A stretch of 26,299 bases of DNA, taken from the NCBI GenBank assembly GCA_003427395.1, contig BFEA01000420.1, positions 27,434 through 53,732 on the forward strand, read 5' to 3'. Source of the stretch: Chara braunii (taxonomy: Eukaryota; Streptophyta; Charophyceae; Charales; Characeae). A program made the position numbers and the translations under genes. Positions 17,634 through 26,299 of this stretch are shown here, piece by piece. Each line of letters starts with the position of its first letter. Within the stretch, counting starts at the first letter, position 1. The notes under the pieces were generated by a model. That model was not told where the DNA came from. It searched no databases and saw only the letters and a list, made by a program, of their open reading frames with translations.

Positions 17634-18010
17634 TCACAGAAGAGGAATAGTACACGGTACTTCGATGCCGAAGGCGTCGCCAACGATAAGAGTCCGCCGG
17701 TGGAAGTTGACCATGTGATCCGCACTTGCAAGCCAAGGCATTCCCAAAATAATGTCCAAGTCTGTGTCTAAAATGTCGAATGTCACCGGTTCGTGTGCAT
17801 GAGGTGCGAAATACACCGGTACGGCCTTGATGTAGCGGTCGATAAGTTGCTGCGTCCTTCCGTCCGCCAACTTGATCGTCGTCGGGTTCGCCTTCCTCCA
17901 AACTTGTGCGCCAAGGCCAGCCCTTTGCATAAATGCTTGGCTCATAAAATGGTAAGACGCGCTGCTATCCAGCAAAGCGCTGCAGGACGCTTGCCCAACT
18001 TGGATGCGAC
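17634..18010 (-). pseudogene. Retropepsin-type protease domain of Ty3/gypsy pol
   Basis: The minus-strand frame reads ALLDSSASYHFMS (active-site region, with Ser in place of the usual Gly of D-S/T-G-A), then KLADGRTQQLIDRY, FDILDTDLDIILGMPWL and VNFHRRTL. The flap and ILGM-type strand are characteristic of plant and algal Ty3/gypsy proteases, which cleave the Gag-Pol polyprotein. D-S-S-A instead of D-S-G-A would be expected to impair activity. The frame is open back to about 18005 (QVGQASCSALLD) and stops at a TGA at 17634, after which the reverse transcriptase continues in phase. Confidence 0.85.
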
Positions 18011-18040
18011 ATAGAGGAGCGGTGCCTTGTTGTCGTTGTA

Positions 18041-18540
18041 CTACTGATTGCGAAACTCGCGGGCCACCTTGGTAACATACGCAAGGATGTTCCCCACTGC
18101 GACGTCGTCATCCGTCGGCGAAGTTGGTGGTGCATAGAAGGATAAGTATGTGAGAAGATAAGTGCATAATGTTGTGCATTGCGGTCCCGACAAGCGGCCC
18201 GTGGTCAGGAGAGGAAGCCATGCGAAATCCTCAGACGTGAGCGGGTCCAATACCTCTATGTTGAACTCGCACGGCGAATCCCGTAAAGAATCACTTGAAG
18301 ACGATAAGTTGTCGCTGCCGGACGGAGAAGATGCTGCACATACGTTTTGTCCTTGAGCATGAGTACCCAGCGTAGGAACGAGCCGGGCAGCGTAGTCCTC
18401 AAAAGAATAAAGAAAGAAGGACTATGGACTTCTGCATGTGCCTCAGAACGAAGGGTAGTCACCCACGAAGTAACCGGTTCCAAAGGCGTCGAGAGTGTCG
18501 TCGAGTTACTCCCGACGGTGCTCAGTTTCCCGATTTGCAC
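18041..18540 (-). pseudogene. Gag-Pol linker region, frame-broken
   Basis: Two minus-strand frames cover the stretch between gag zinc knuckle and protease: one at 18256-18540 (contains LLRTTLPGSFLRWVLMLKDK) and one at 18041-18250 (contains DPLTSEDFAWLPLLTTGRLSG and NILAYVTKVAREFRNQ, then a TAG). After the TAG the same phase still reads APLLYVASKLGKR before the protease phase takes over. Spacing, strand and protein-like text show that this is the linker of the same element with at least two phase changes. I know no function for it. Confidence 0.6.
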
Positions 18541-18857
18541 TTGCCTTTGGATTGGCAGGCCATTGTGTCGTGGATATTACTGTTACACCACGGACAATTA
18601 TGGCGAAATCTCGTGCGTGCCTTGTATGCTTGCTCAGAGAGACCGTAATGGGACCATGGGGCTGGAGTTGCTGCGCCGGGTCCGGGGCTAGATGTGGTGT
18701 TTGTCTTCGCTTTGCCGCGTTGTCGGGCGCATCGGTCCGGCACCGCACGGGGGCAGCGCAGGACCCTTCCGGCCGCGTTACGCAGGAGTTGGTTTTTAGA
18801 ACCCTTCGTCGCAATATACATGGAGCTTCCACAAGCCGCTCCGGCCGGGTGCGCCAA
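18522..18857 (-). pseudogene. Gag nucleocapsid portion with CCHC zinc knuckle
   Basis: The 111-residue minus-strand frame ends with a nucleocapsid-like segment. Cys88, Cys91, His96 and Cys101 form an exact C-x2-C-x4-H-x4-C zinc knuckle, in the string RHNCPWCNSNIHDTMACQSK, followed by a basic tail. Upstream residues are basic and Pro/Ala-rich, without the rest of Gag that I would expect. Gag packages element RNA in cytoplasmic particles. The 5' side of the element (matrix/capsid part, primer-binding site, 5' LTR) is not visible beyond 18.9 kb, so the copy is truncated here. Confidence 0.7.
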
Positions 18858-20444
18858 CCATACCTCTCGCGAGCCCCTACGATAGGATAGGGCCTACGCG
18901 AGGCACGACTTACCTACACCTTACGGGAGTTGTCACCTCCCTTCGGTAGGCGTATCCCNGCCGAGCTACCAGTCCACAGTACGAAAGCTAATCAGTTGCA
19001 ATCGCAGAGGTGGACCAGCCGAGGGCGTTTCTCGTTCGCAATAGCATAGGGGGTACGCGCGGTAATACACCTCTACCGAACCCGCACGCGAACCGACATC
19101 TTGGGGGGGCTGGGGTCCCAAGCGCGACTCATCGTCGGTCGACTAGGACGCATNCCACACACCACGCGCACTCCACTTTACGAACACACATACACACAAA
19201 ACAACATATATACGAAACGACACAATACCAACAACGAGATAACGCTCCTAGCCCCTCGGTAGCCAACCCATAACTTCCCAATGCGGAAATCGGATAGGCG
19301 TCGCGCGCTGAACTTAGTAAAAAACCGCGCGGACGCAAGGCACACTCACATCGATTTCCAATGCAGGCATACGCAAGCAGTCGCAACGATGGCGTATTAT
19401 GTAGTGNCCATAATCAAGCGGTCCCTCATGGATCCGAGTACCGCTTATGATACTAAAGTGTCAGACTTGAAGTGTCGTGAGGGCCTAACCCTTCACGACA
19501 TTGCACGGCTGAAGGAAAAGTCGTGCAGTCGCGGTTGCACCTTAGGCTCTCGACCTTAGTGTCTCGATAGGTNAATCNAATANGCTCTTCGCGAGGGAAA
19601 ACCCCTCCCCTGTAGAGCCTAGGGCTTGGGATGTCCTGNACAAGGACCTCGAATCCCGGCCCANGACCAAACGTCCGACTAAGAAAATCATCAAAAAGCA
19701 AGAGACAAGAATAAAAGGAGAGACCTCCCCTAAGCCCCTCAGTCTCAGCTTCTGAGCGGACTCTAATATGGGGGCTCTTCAACCCATGCAGACATTCATC
19801 CCAAGTATACCCATGTATATATATATAAGGGTTAAATATGTGACGATCACTTCTCATGGTTTCGTTGGGGTCTATCACAATAATAAGTTTAAGCCCACAC
19901 ACTACACGGAGTCAACCCCAACCACCTTCGACACTCATACCCCTCGCTTTAGCCATGCAAGCCCCAAACCTCTTGTCCAACCAACCTTAATTAAATACTC
20001 AGCACCTTTGTTAAATGGCCATTCAATAAAAGTCTGGGTGAAACCTTAATAAAACAATGAAATCACAAGGGCTAAAGCCTTTTAGGTTGAGTGTAGAGGA
20101 AGAGTTGAAATTGAGTCGTAGACCGACGAATCGGAAACCGACCTGTTATCAGTGATAACAGTAAGTGATCCTCAAGGGATTAAGCTGGATCTAGCCCTGA
20201 ACTTGGATCAAATGATCAAAAGGACCTGTAACACACGGCAGACCAATCCCCAGCTAAGATCATAAGTGTATGGAGAATACAATTCCATAATACATCCTCA
20301 CTCAAACTTCCTTATTAGCTAAATCTAAGTCTACTTTTAAGTCAGTGCTTAAGCTGAAGGTAGATCAACTGCAAAATCTCCCCTATTCTGGGTAGATCGC
20401 CTGAATCACCTATCAAAATATAATCTATCTCCTCTAAACTAAGA
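18858..20444. other. Spacer with scattered ambiguous bases
   Basis: No gene recognised. Single Ns appear from 18959 onward. Composition shifts from the retrotransposon style to A/C-rich (about 19150-19260) and then mixed sequence. A TATATATATATAAGG string lies at about 19815-19829. A pair of hairpins at 19474-19526 is listed separately. Confidence 0.45.
19474..19526. other. Two consecutive hairpins
   Basis: GTCGTGAGGG (19474-19483) pairs with CCCTTCACGAC (19489-19499), one T bulged, around a 5-base loop. GCACG (19503-19507) then pairs with CGTGC (19522-19526) around a 14-base loop. Confidence 0.6.
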
Positions 20445-21180
20445 AAATTTCGGCAGCGCTTCCCGTAGGAAAAATGTCTTTTCATAATTTATATAAGCCG
20501 AGATATGAGAGCAGAAATAATCTCTAACTCTGGAAAGTCAAATTTTGTCTAACTCTCTGATTTAGTAGAAATTTGGGCAGCACTCCCTTTAGAAAGGGAG
20601 ACTTCCCAAATTTATACTAAGTCAGATATGAAAGCAAAATTAATCTCTAATTATGGAAAGTCAAATTTTGTCAACTCTCTGAATTAGTAAAAATTTGGGT
20701 AGCACTCCTTTTAGAAAGGGGGACTTCCCAGATTTATACTCAGTCAAATATGAACTCGAACAATAGCTCGTGCTCAACTTTAGACTGAATTTAACTAACT
20801 CCTTAATTTTGTAGAAATTTCGGCAGCACTTCCTCTAGAAAAGTGCTATTCCAAAATTTTATACAAGCGAGGTCAAAATTTGAGAATAACTTTGACTTCT
20901 CAAAGACCAATTTTGTCTAACTCCCTGAATTAGTAAAAATTTGGGCAGCACTCCCTCTAGAAAATGAGACTTTCCATATTTATACTAATCCATATATGGA
21001 AAAGACAAGTTGAACTCTGACAAGTCAAAAGTTGCCTTACGTATGGGATTTGTAGAAATTTCGTCGGCCCTTCCCGTAGGAAAAGTAGCCTGCCAAGATT
21101 TATACAAAGCCATGTATAAGAAAAAATCTCAGAAAATGCAGGAATTGACCTAAGTAAAAAAAAGGTTATTACAGAAAATG
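20445..21180. repeat. Six-copy tandem array, period ~122 bp
   Basis: Copies start at AAATTT-(C/G)GG-CAGC-type boxes at 20445, 20569, 20691, 20815, 20937 and 21056 (spacing 124, 122, 124, 122, 119). Each has the order: AAATTT/GGGCAGCACT box, a small hairpin around TAGAAA or GTAGGAAA, TTATAC-AA/CT, a variable stretch, then CAAATTTTGTCTAACT and a TAGTA/TTGTAG string leading into the next copy. From memory, boxes such as TTCGGCAGCACTTCC are common in land-plant intergenic tandem repeats; the family has no function known to me. Confidence 0.85.
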
Positions 21181-21398
21181 CAGGAATTGACACTAACTCC
21201 TATGGCTCTAGCACGTGGCGAGCAGCTACAACAACTACTTATAGTAACGAAACCCAAACAAACTAGTCATCCCATCCAGTCACTTGCATACCAAACCACG
21301 AATGTAAGTACTCTCACCCTCCCAAGTTCATTCCATATAAATAGTTCGTGAATCTTCAAATTCTTGAATCCTTATACCTATCTTACGTAAGACATAGA

Positions 21399-22085
21399 GC
21401 TGGACTATTCGTCATGGAAACAATGTTCAACTTGTCTTTATGATATACACGAACAGGTTGCACAACTACTTCTTTTTTCTTTTGGGTAGATGACTAGGTC
21501 ATTCGCCATGGAAACAATGCCTAGCCGCCCTGAGTTGTTTAATATCCCAAGATTTAGTATTTCTCTGACTTTGTTTTCAAAAGAAAAAGCAAATATGAGC
21601 AGAGGACTGAACCATTCACAGTAGAAGTAATGTTCAGCTTGCCCAAACTATTTTCAATTATACTTTGTATTTTATTTTTTCTCTTCTTAATGATATGGCT
21701 TAACGCTGGACCATTCACAGTAGAAACAATGCCCAGCTGCGAGTTCACATGCAAATATACATAAAATACTTTCCTTTATACTTAGTTTAAATTATGTGCG
21801 TGGTTTTCAGGCTTAGCCATTCACCATGGAAACAATGCTTAGCCTTAAACCAAAAATCCTCCCTCAGAATAAAACAAGAATTTAAACCCTTTTAATCAGG
21901 CAAAAACCGTCAGAGTTAACTAGAGTAGCCAGACCATTCACAGTAGAAACAATGCTTGGTTCCCTAGAAAACAATAAAATAAACATAGCAACCAGACCAT
22001 TCACACTGGAAACAATGCCTGGTCCTTCAGAAAACAGTCAAATAAACATAGCCCTGAGTCATTCACAGTAGAAACAATGCTCAGG
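21399..22085. repeat. Array of eight hairpin units with constant loop and variable stem
   Basis: Eight units carry CATTC-(6 to 7 bases)-GAAACAATG or a one-base variant, at about 21399, 21495, 21607, 21705, 21810, 21928, 21990 and 22053. The flanks differ from unit to unit yet pair with each other: TAGG/CCTA (second), CTGAAC/GTTCAG (third), GCTGG/CCAGC (fourth), ACCAG/CTGGT (seventh) and CCTGAG/CTCAGG (eighth). The constant CATT and AATG also pair and close the inner stem. Spacing is about 100-118 bp in the left part and 62 bp in the last three units, whose spacers (AGAAAACA-TAAATAAACATAGC type) are near-identical. Confidence 0.85.
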
Positions 22086-23890
22086 CTTTGGTTGACCCTT
22101 CCAAACGCATGNAAAACTGCCTTCCTNCNACCTTCCCCCNNTTTATCCCTTTGTCTGCTTTCAGNCAGAATAAAGAAAAAAANNTTAGGCTTCACTCTCA
22201 CACGTTCCTTCCATTCAATCTGATTAGGTCCTGAAGAGAAAGCAAAAACCATANGNACAACACATNCATACCGCAATCATACTACAGGGNGATAGGCAAA
22301 CATGGGTAGTAGTNGGTTTGTACAGATGGAAATGGTTTACCTGAAAGTTCCCTGCCTCTAGAACCTCGCCTAGGTTCCGGCAGAGCTCCCGCAATCGGTG
22401 GGTGGGCTCCCCACAGAGTCTTGATGCGGACCTACGGGTTGCAATCCCGCCTGNCGCCTTCCCCTNGTAACCAGCANACTAGACTTANANTTAGAAAGAT
22501 AGAGAGAGAAAAGTGTGAGACTCTCAGAAGGGTGCCCTCAGACTCACAAGAGAGGGCNTTGTAATCTTCATGCGCCTGAGGGCCCCGCAATGACAGNCAT
22601 ATAGCAACCGCTTGGTCAACCTGAAGTCAACCCACCGTCCTCACTCTCTTGACGAACCCCCACTTCGCAGCATTACTTCCCTTCTCAAAGCCCGAATGGC
22701 TGCTATCCAGCCTANACGGCCGCACTCGNATGGCCTACACTTGTCCTTTCACCTCAACGANGTAGCGNCACACAACGAACTGTGNCGCAGCGCTCAGTNG
22801 NAGTACAGCAACGCAGCCGTAGCCCAGCGACTGCCACCGCAACACAGCAACCTAGGTAGACCGCAGTGTTCACANCAATNGACAAACAGAAAATATTGCA
22901 GCCTTACCGCTTGTTCCTCACTCCTTAGCCTTGGCTGTCCATCTCGTTGCCGTTTCCGACTCGCTGCCTCGTTTGCAATTCTGGCCAGCCGTGTCCGAAC
23001 AGAACCCAATNTCAACTCTCCGTAGCATACACAGTGTGAGGCCCGTCAGAGCACCGCAACCATGTGCCACAGCGGGACGCGAAAAAGCGGAGCAAGTGTA
23101 TGGNTGTATACCAGCAGCAGACCCTGGGTAACACCCAGNGAAGTACGGTAACCAGCGGGAGCTCACACGCAANCAGACGAAACCCAGGCAGCAGGACCGT
23201 GACAGAGGCACAGGCGNGGCAGTCCGCACACCCAACACCGAGCAAAGGCAATACACCTCCTACTTACACCATGAGTAACCCCGNCCGTTCATCAGTTNCT
23301 NCCACCCCTTCTCCCTTTCTTGTTNTTGTTCTGTCTCGCCCGCCATTCCATCCTTTATCTGCGAACGCCCCCGGTTGCTTCTCGGGCCAGGGCGACTCGN
23401 CTCCTTAGTACGNNGGGACCTNTATTAGGTGAGGTTTTCCGGGGCAGGGACCAGGACNGGGGAAGCCGCGATCAGCAAGATNAAGACCGCCGTTCGAAAG
23501 AGCAGTAGATGGCCTTGAATATAACTTCGAACTGCCTACACGCTACAGAATAGGAATGTATCTCCTGCCAACCCGTGGGCAGATGCATCCCCGTTTTCGG
23601 TTTCCATCCGTGCGCAGCTCCGAACTCTCGAACCTTGCATCCGTTGCTCCTTACAGACGTCCTGCCAAGTAACTACGTCTGTCTGACACCTTCCCTTCTG
23701 CATAAGCAGTGCAGCCGAGCGAAATCAGGATGGATCTTTCTCGGAATTCGACTACATACCTGCCTAGTGAGTACCCACTCCTCAGCTCAAATCCATACTA
23801 CGCTTACGGGCGGTGCGGCGGGNTTAACAGGNAAGTCTCCTCCTCGCTGCCTACATGCGACCTTCCTATAGCAACTGGAGTTTCAAAATC
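22086..23890. other. Ambiguity-rich spacer
   Basis: Dozens of single Ns break all frames. I see no gene. GAACCT/AGGTTC forms a small hairpin at 22361-22377. The stretch 22600-23400 is GC-rich with CCGCA/GCAGC motifs but without a protein-like frame. The N density suggests a consensus of several divergent copies. Confidence 0.45.
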
Positions 23891-24561
23891 GAATGAATCT
23901 TCCGCAAAAGTGCGGATGGATTCATTCCCAACTTCGAATTGCCTTCCCTTACGTAGCCTATATCCCCCACAGCGCTATAACTACCGCCTTGTTCCCAATT
24001 TCGGTCGTGCCATCGTCATAGAACCCCCGAGTAGGATCTCACCCCGCCCGTTTTCCATCAAGGATCGGGCGGTTTTTCTCGCTTTCTTTCTCCCACCTAC
24101 ACTCCCTTCCGCCATCTCCACGCAACCATAACTACCACTAACTCTCATCGTATTGATCTTACCCCCAAACTAACTTCACCATTCTACTCGCAGTGGTCGA
24201 AAACCCCAAGATCGAGCTTTGGTTCGCCCGTTTTTATCGAGAATCGGGCGAACCACTCATCTCCTATTCTCAACATCTAATTTACTCAACTATTCCCAAA
24301 ACTAACGGCGCCATCAGAATCGCCCTGCCCAAAAACCTCAACTCCGACTCTTCACTCACATAGATCCATCAAGGATCGAGTGCAATCTCGGTCCTCCCCC
24401 TCACCATCTCTCTGTCCGCCATCACTCCNCGCAACAGTTTTTTTTATACTAACTCCTCCCCTGNTGACTTTCTCTTAAAACTAATACCGTAGTTAGATTC
24501 GCCGACCCCTAAAACCCCTATCTAGACTCTTACTTCGCCCGATTCTACCAAGAATCGAGCG
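23891..24561. repeat. Series of five hairpins at 130-180-bp intervals
   Basis: The hairpins are: GAATGAATC (23891-23899) with GATTCATTC (23919-23927), plus inner CCGCA/TGCGG and an AAAG loop; CCGCCCG (24044-24050) with CGGGCGG (24066-24072); GGTTCGCCCG (24221-24230) with CGGGCGAACC (24245-24254), 10 bp perfect; CACTC and GATCC with GGATC and GAGTG (24353-24382); CGCCCGATTCT (24536-24546) with AGAATCGAGCG (24551-24561), one mismatch. Four of five share an ATCAAGGATCG- or AGAATCG-type right arm. The intervening DNA is C/T-rich with ACTAAC and AAACCC motifs, so these are probably diverged copies of one repeat. Confidence 0.7.
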
Positions 24562-25058
24562 CGATGTGCATCCTTTCGTCCGCCNTAGACTCGCTCCCTT
24601 CATTTCCAACTCCGAATGCACCTAGCGCGCCCCTCCGTCCACATTCATTTCCCTTTTTGCTACGCCCGCTAATTCATCTCTCTGCCCCTTCTTACGTGGA
24701 TGTACCCAGCGCGAAAGCTGGTCTAGGTCCGGTCACTCCTCAGCACCCCATCGTTCCACTGCGCTGCGCTGCCCATCTCCTTTGCGCGTATGTACCCGGC
24801 ACGGATCCAGCCCGGGTTCATTCGCCCCCTCTTGCTGCTGCCCGTCGCCTCTCAGCCTCGTGGCTGCCCCCTCTCCCCGACGGCTCTCCTTAGTCCGTCA
24901 CCCCCTGGAGCAGCCGCCCGTCCGCTGCGCTCTCACTCCGTGTCTCAGCCGGGTTGACGTCACCCCGGCGCCTCAAACGCGGTACGGTCCGACAGTCGGT
25001 CGAATGCCAAAGTGCAAAATGCGCCTGGCTGTTGGGCTTCCTCCNCTATATCCGTACC
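24562..25058. other. C-rich spacer
   Basis: No gene recognised. Plus-strand frames (for example 24564-24893) are Pro/Ser/Leu-rich products of C-rich DNA. CCAGC/GCTGG forms a hairpin closing a GCGAAA loop at 24706-24721. Phrases such as GTACCC-GCACGGATCCAGCCCGGGTTC recur loosely at 25190-25215, next to the U6-like copies. Confidence 0.4.
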
Positions 25059-25125
25059 GTCCTTGCGCAGGGGCCATGCTAATCTTCTGTGTATCGTTCC
25101 AATTTTAACGGATGTCCCGAAGGAC
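25059..25125 (-). ncRNA. U6 snRNA-like sequence, copy 1 (probable pseudogene)
   Basis: From 25125 downward the minus strand reads a 5' stem-loop (GTCCTTCGGGAC), then CATCCG, AAAATTGGAACGATAC, AGAAGATTAGCATGG and CCCCTGCGCAAGGA. This is the 5' two-thirds of plant U6 snRNA, the catalytic RNA of the spliceosome, and it matches the plant sequence I know except at a few positions: one C and one G lost from the 5' stem (which compensate), an A-to-T after CCG, and ACACAGA in place of the catalytic ACAGAGA box. The AGC triad is kept. After the internal stem-loop side (GGA) the match fades, so the telestem and 3' end are degenerate. No TATA box or upstream sequence element typical of plant U6 promoters is visible above 25125. 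It is most likely a retro-pseudogene or part of a repeat. Confidence 0.82.
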
Positions 25126-25241
25126 TTGGTCGGGTCTATGCCCCCACAGCAGCACCAGAGGGCACTCCGCCTGCTGTTCGCCTGCGCCCGACACGATTCA
25201 CGTCCGGGTTCACCCCGGATCTTGTTTTTGTCCTACGTCAC

Positions 25242-25306
25242 CCTTATGTAGGGGCCCTACTAATCTCCTCTGCAGTATTCCGGCCCCGACGGATGCCCCG
25301 AAGGAC
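25242..25306 (-). ncRNA. U6 snRNA-like sequence, copy 2 (strongly diverged)
   Basis: About 181 bp beyond the first copy in the same orientation, the minus strand reads GTCCTTCGGGGCATCCGT, then a changed GC-rich stretch, GCAGAGGAGATTAG and GGGCCCCTACATAAGGGTGAC. Order and spacing follow U6: 5' stem-loop, CATCCG, AGAG-AGATTAG, GGCCCCT, AAGGRTGAC. It shares with copy 1 the shortened 5' stem and the T after CATCCG, so the two probably derive from one altered ancestor. Sequence beyond the 5' end is also loosely shared (ATGCCCC within 20 bp of both copies on the plus strand). It looks non-functional. Confidence 0.6.
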
Positions 25307-25633
25307 TTAGCCCGGGCCATGCCCCGCGACACTTCGAGGGCTGAGCAGGCCCAGGCAGACNAGAACTTTTGGCTTTAGTCATCGGGCTCCATCATTTGGG
25401 CTTGGAGACAGGTCTGTACTTTAGCAGTTTAATGGTGTACCCATTGAGATGGGCCTTTGAGTGCCGGCCGCGCCCACGGCGCCGCGTCCTAAGACAAGAC
25501 GAGGCGCGACTTCGACGCAGCCACAAAAACCATTTGTAATTGCACTTCATGCAACCCCCCCCCCCCGCGAATGCAACACTCCCTTTATCGCAGCCTCATG
25601 TCCCTGAATGGGACGCGATACCTCAAGGACCCA
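25307..25633. other. Spacer with poly-C
   Basis: The first part is the flank shared with U6-like copy 1. A run of 12 C lies at 25555-25566. No gene recognised. Confidence 0.5.
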
Positions 25634-25635
25634 AA

Positions 25636-25667
<32 letters not shown>
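25634..25667. repeat. AAT microsatellite and A-run
   Basis: About eight AAT units followed by about ten A residues. Confidence 0.93.
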
Positions 25668-25694
25668 CAATATACAAATAACTTAATAGTGGTG

Positions 25695-25719
25695 AGGATC
25701 AGCGGGGCTGCTGATACCT
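25695..25719. other. Hairpin
   Basis: AGGATCAGC (25695-25703) pairs with GCTGATACCT (25710-25719) around a GGGGCT loop with one bulged A. The minus strand contains GGTATCAGC, a partial resemblance to the plant primer-binding site, but no LTR end can be placed. Confidence 0.5.
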
Positions 25720-26299
25720 TACCAGTCCCGAGGGGCAGGCCCGCCGCCGCTCTCGCCAACAAAAATCCGAGGGGGAAAGCCCCGTCGGGCCCTCAACCCC
25801 TCGGTCTCCTCCGCACCGCTTTGCTGCTTTCAGGCCGACGTCCGCCGGCCTTGATCCCCGAACCTCCGTAGTAATAGTCCGATGCCGTAACCTTAAGGGC
25901 TAAGTCCAAACATGGGGATGAGTCCCGCAGGATACCATATAGGCAGTGCGGCGCGACGCTTTTGGGCCAACCAAACGGTTGCGCGGCTCCCATTTGCCCG
26001 CGCCGATTTGCTTATACCATGCCATAACTACCCGGCGCGCCATCCTACGACACCCCGCTTACCGCACGAAATCGCGCCGTTATTGCCGATGCCGTCGTCG
26101 GGGTCGTTTCTCCGCACACGCGCTTGACCTACTAATCAAAAAAAATATATCCTTAATCCCTGCTTAATAAAAAATAATAATATCACCAAACGAAACGACC
26201 GAGGTCCGGGCCGGCTTTACGATTAAATAATAGAAAAAGAATCACGCGCGCCTTAAACCTGCGCGCCCACGCACTCGCTATTGCGGTCAACCACCCAGT
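25720..26299. other. GC-rich then AT-rich end of window, no gene recognised
   Basis: CG-rich sequence (25720-26120) gives short overlapping frames without recognisable protein. A/T runs follow at about 26138-26185, then CGCGC-rich sequence to the end. Nothing further can be supported. Confidence 0.45.

Noticed and set aside
21399-22085. CRISPR-like array (short repeats with spacers)
   Set aside because: Repeats are degenerate and hairpin arms vary, spacers are partly homologous, there are no cas genes, and the context is eukaryotic.
22331-22460. T-arm-like GGGTTGCAATCCCG suggesting a tRNA
   Set aside because: The loop does not fit the T-loop consensus and no D-arm or anticodon arm is present.
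25684-25725. Second primer-binding site (GGTATCAGCAGCC on the minus strand)
   Set aside because: It matches only the first part of the initiator-Met site, sits in a local hairpin, and has no LTR terminus next to it.

Overview
This is a eukaryotic, almost certainly green-lineage, intergenic and repeat-rich window. I see no intact protein-coding gene. It holds long dinucleotide microsatellites, a 65-base assembly gap, single-N ambiguities, decayed retrotransposons, tandem repeats and several broken reading frames. From memory, the Ty3/gypsy remnant at 16-18.9 kb and the broken gene at 3.9-5.3 kb resemble families abundant in charophyte algae such as Chara. The two LTR/primer-binding arrangements are of plant type. 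The species assignment is inference.

Layout, left half. 0-1.7 kb: a CA microsatellite, then a minus-strand region with an Asn/Asp-rich low-complexity frame and a short helical frame. 1.8-2.7 kb: a degenerate minisatellite that flips from C-rich to G-rich near 2.23 kb. 2.8-3.6 kb: compact hairpins and two copies of a ~178-bp satellite-like unit. 3.7-3.9 kb: a CT/C/CAAT microsatellite with a G-quadruplex motif beside it. 3.9-5.3 kb: a plus-strand, frameshifted remnant of a DUF7869-like gene. 5.5-8.8 kb: two small unrecognised frames, a GA microsatellite and AT-rich spacer. 8.85-9.2 kb: an orphan LTR end with a near-perfect initiator-Met-tRNA primer-binding site. 9.2-13.2 kb: GC-rich and purine-rich spacer, microsatellites and the gap.

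Centre. At 13.27-15.41 kb on the minus strand lies an array of about 14 units of 147 bp (49 codons) encoding an extremely Cys-rich repeat protein. One frame runs through all 2.1 kb with no frameshift but is interrupted by 12 stops: 10 TGA, 2 TAA and no TAG. Nine of these sit where sibling units have Cys. At 15.89-18.86 kb, also minus strand, is a Ty3/gypsy remnant: gag zinc knuckle, protease, N-terminal reverse transcriptase, then a deletion into integrase, polypurine tract and an 838-bp LTR.

Right half. From about 18.9 kb scattered single Ns become frequent (two before, dozens after) and the repeat content changes. There are a six-copy ~122-bp tandem array (20.4-21.2 kb), eight short hairpin units with a constant loop and stems that change on both sides (21.4-22.1 kb), five long hairpins 130-180 bp apart (23.9-24.6 kb), and two tandem copies of a U6 snRNA-like sequence on the minus strand (25.06-25.31 kb).

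The parts do not form a pathway. The most unusual signals are the in-frame TGA pattern of the Cys array, the covarying hairpin array and the duplicated U6-derived unit.
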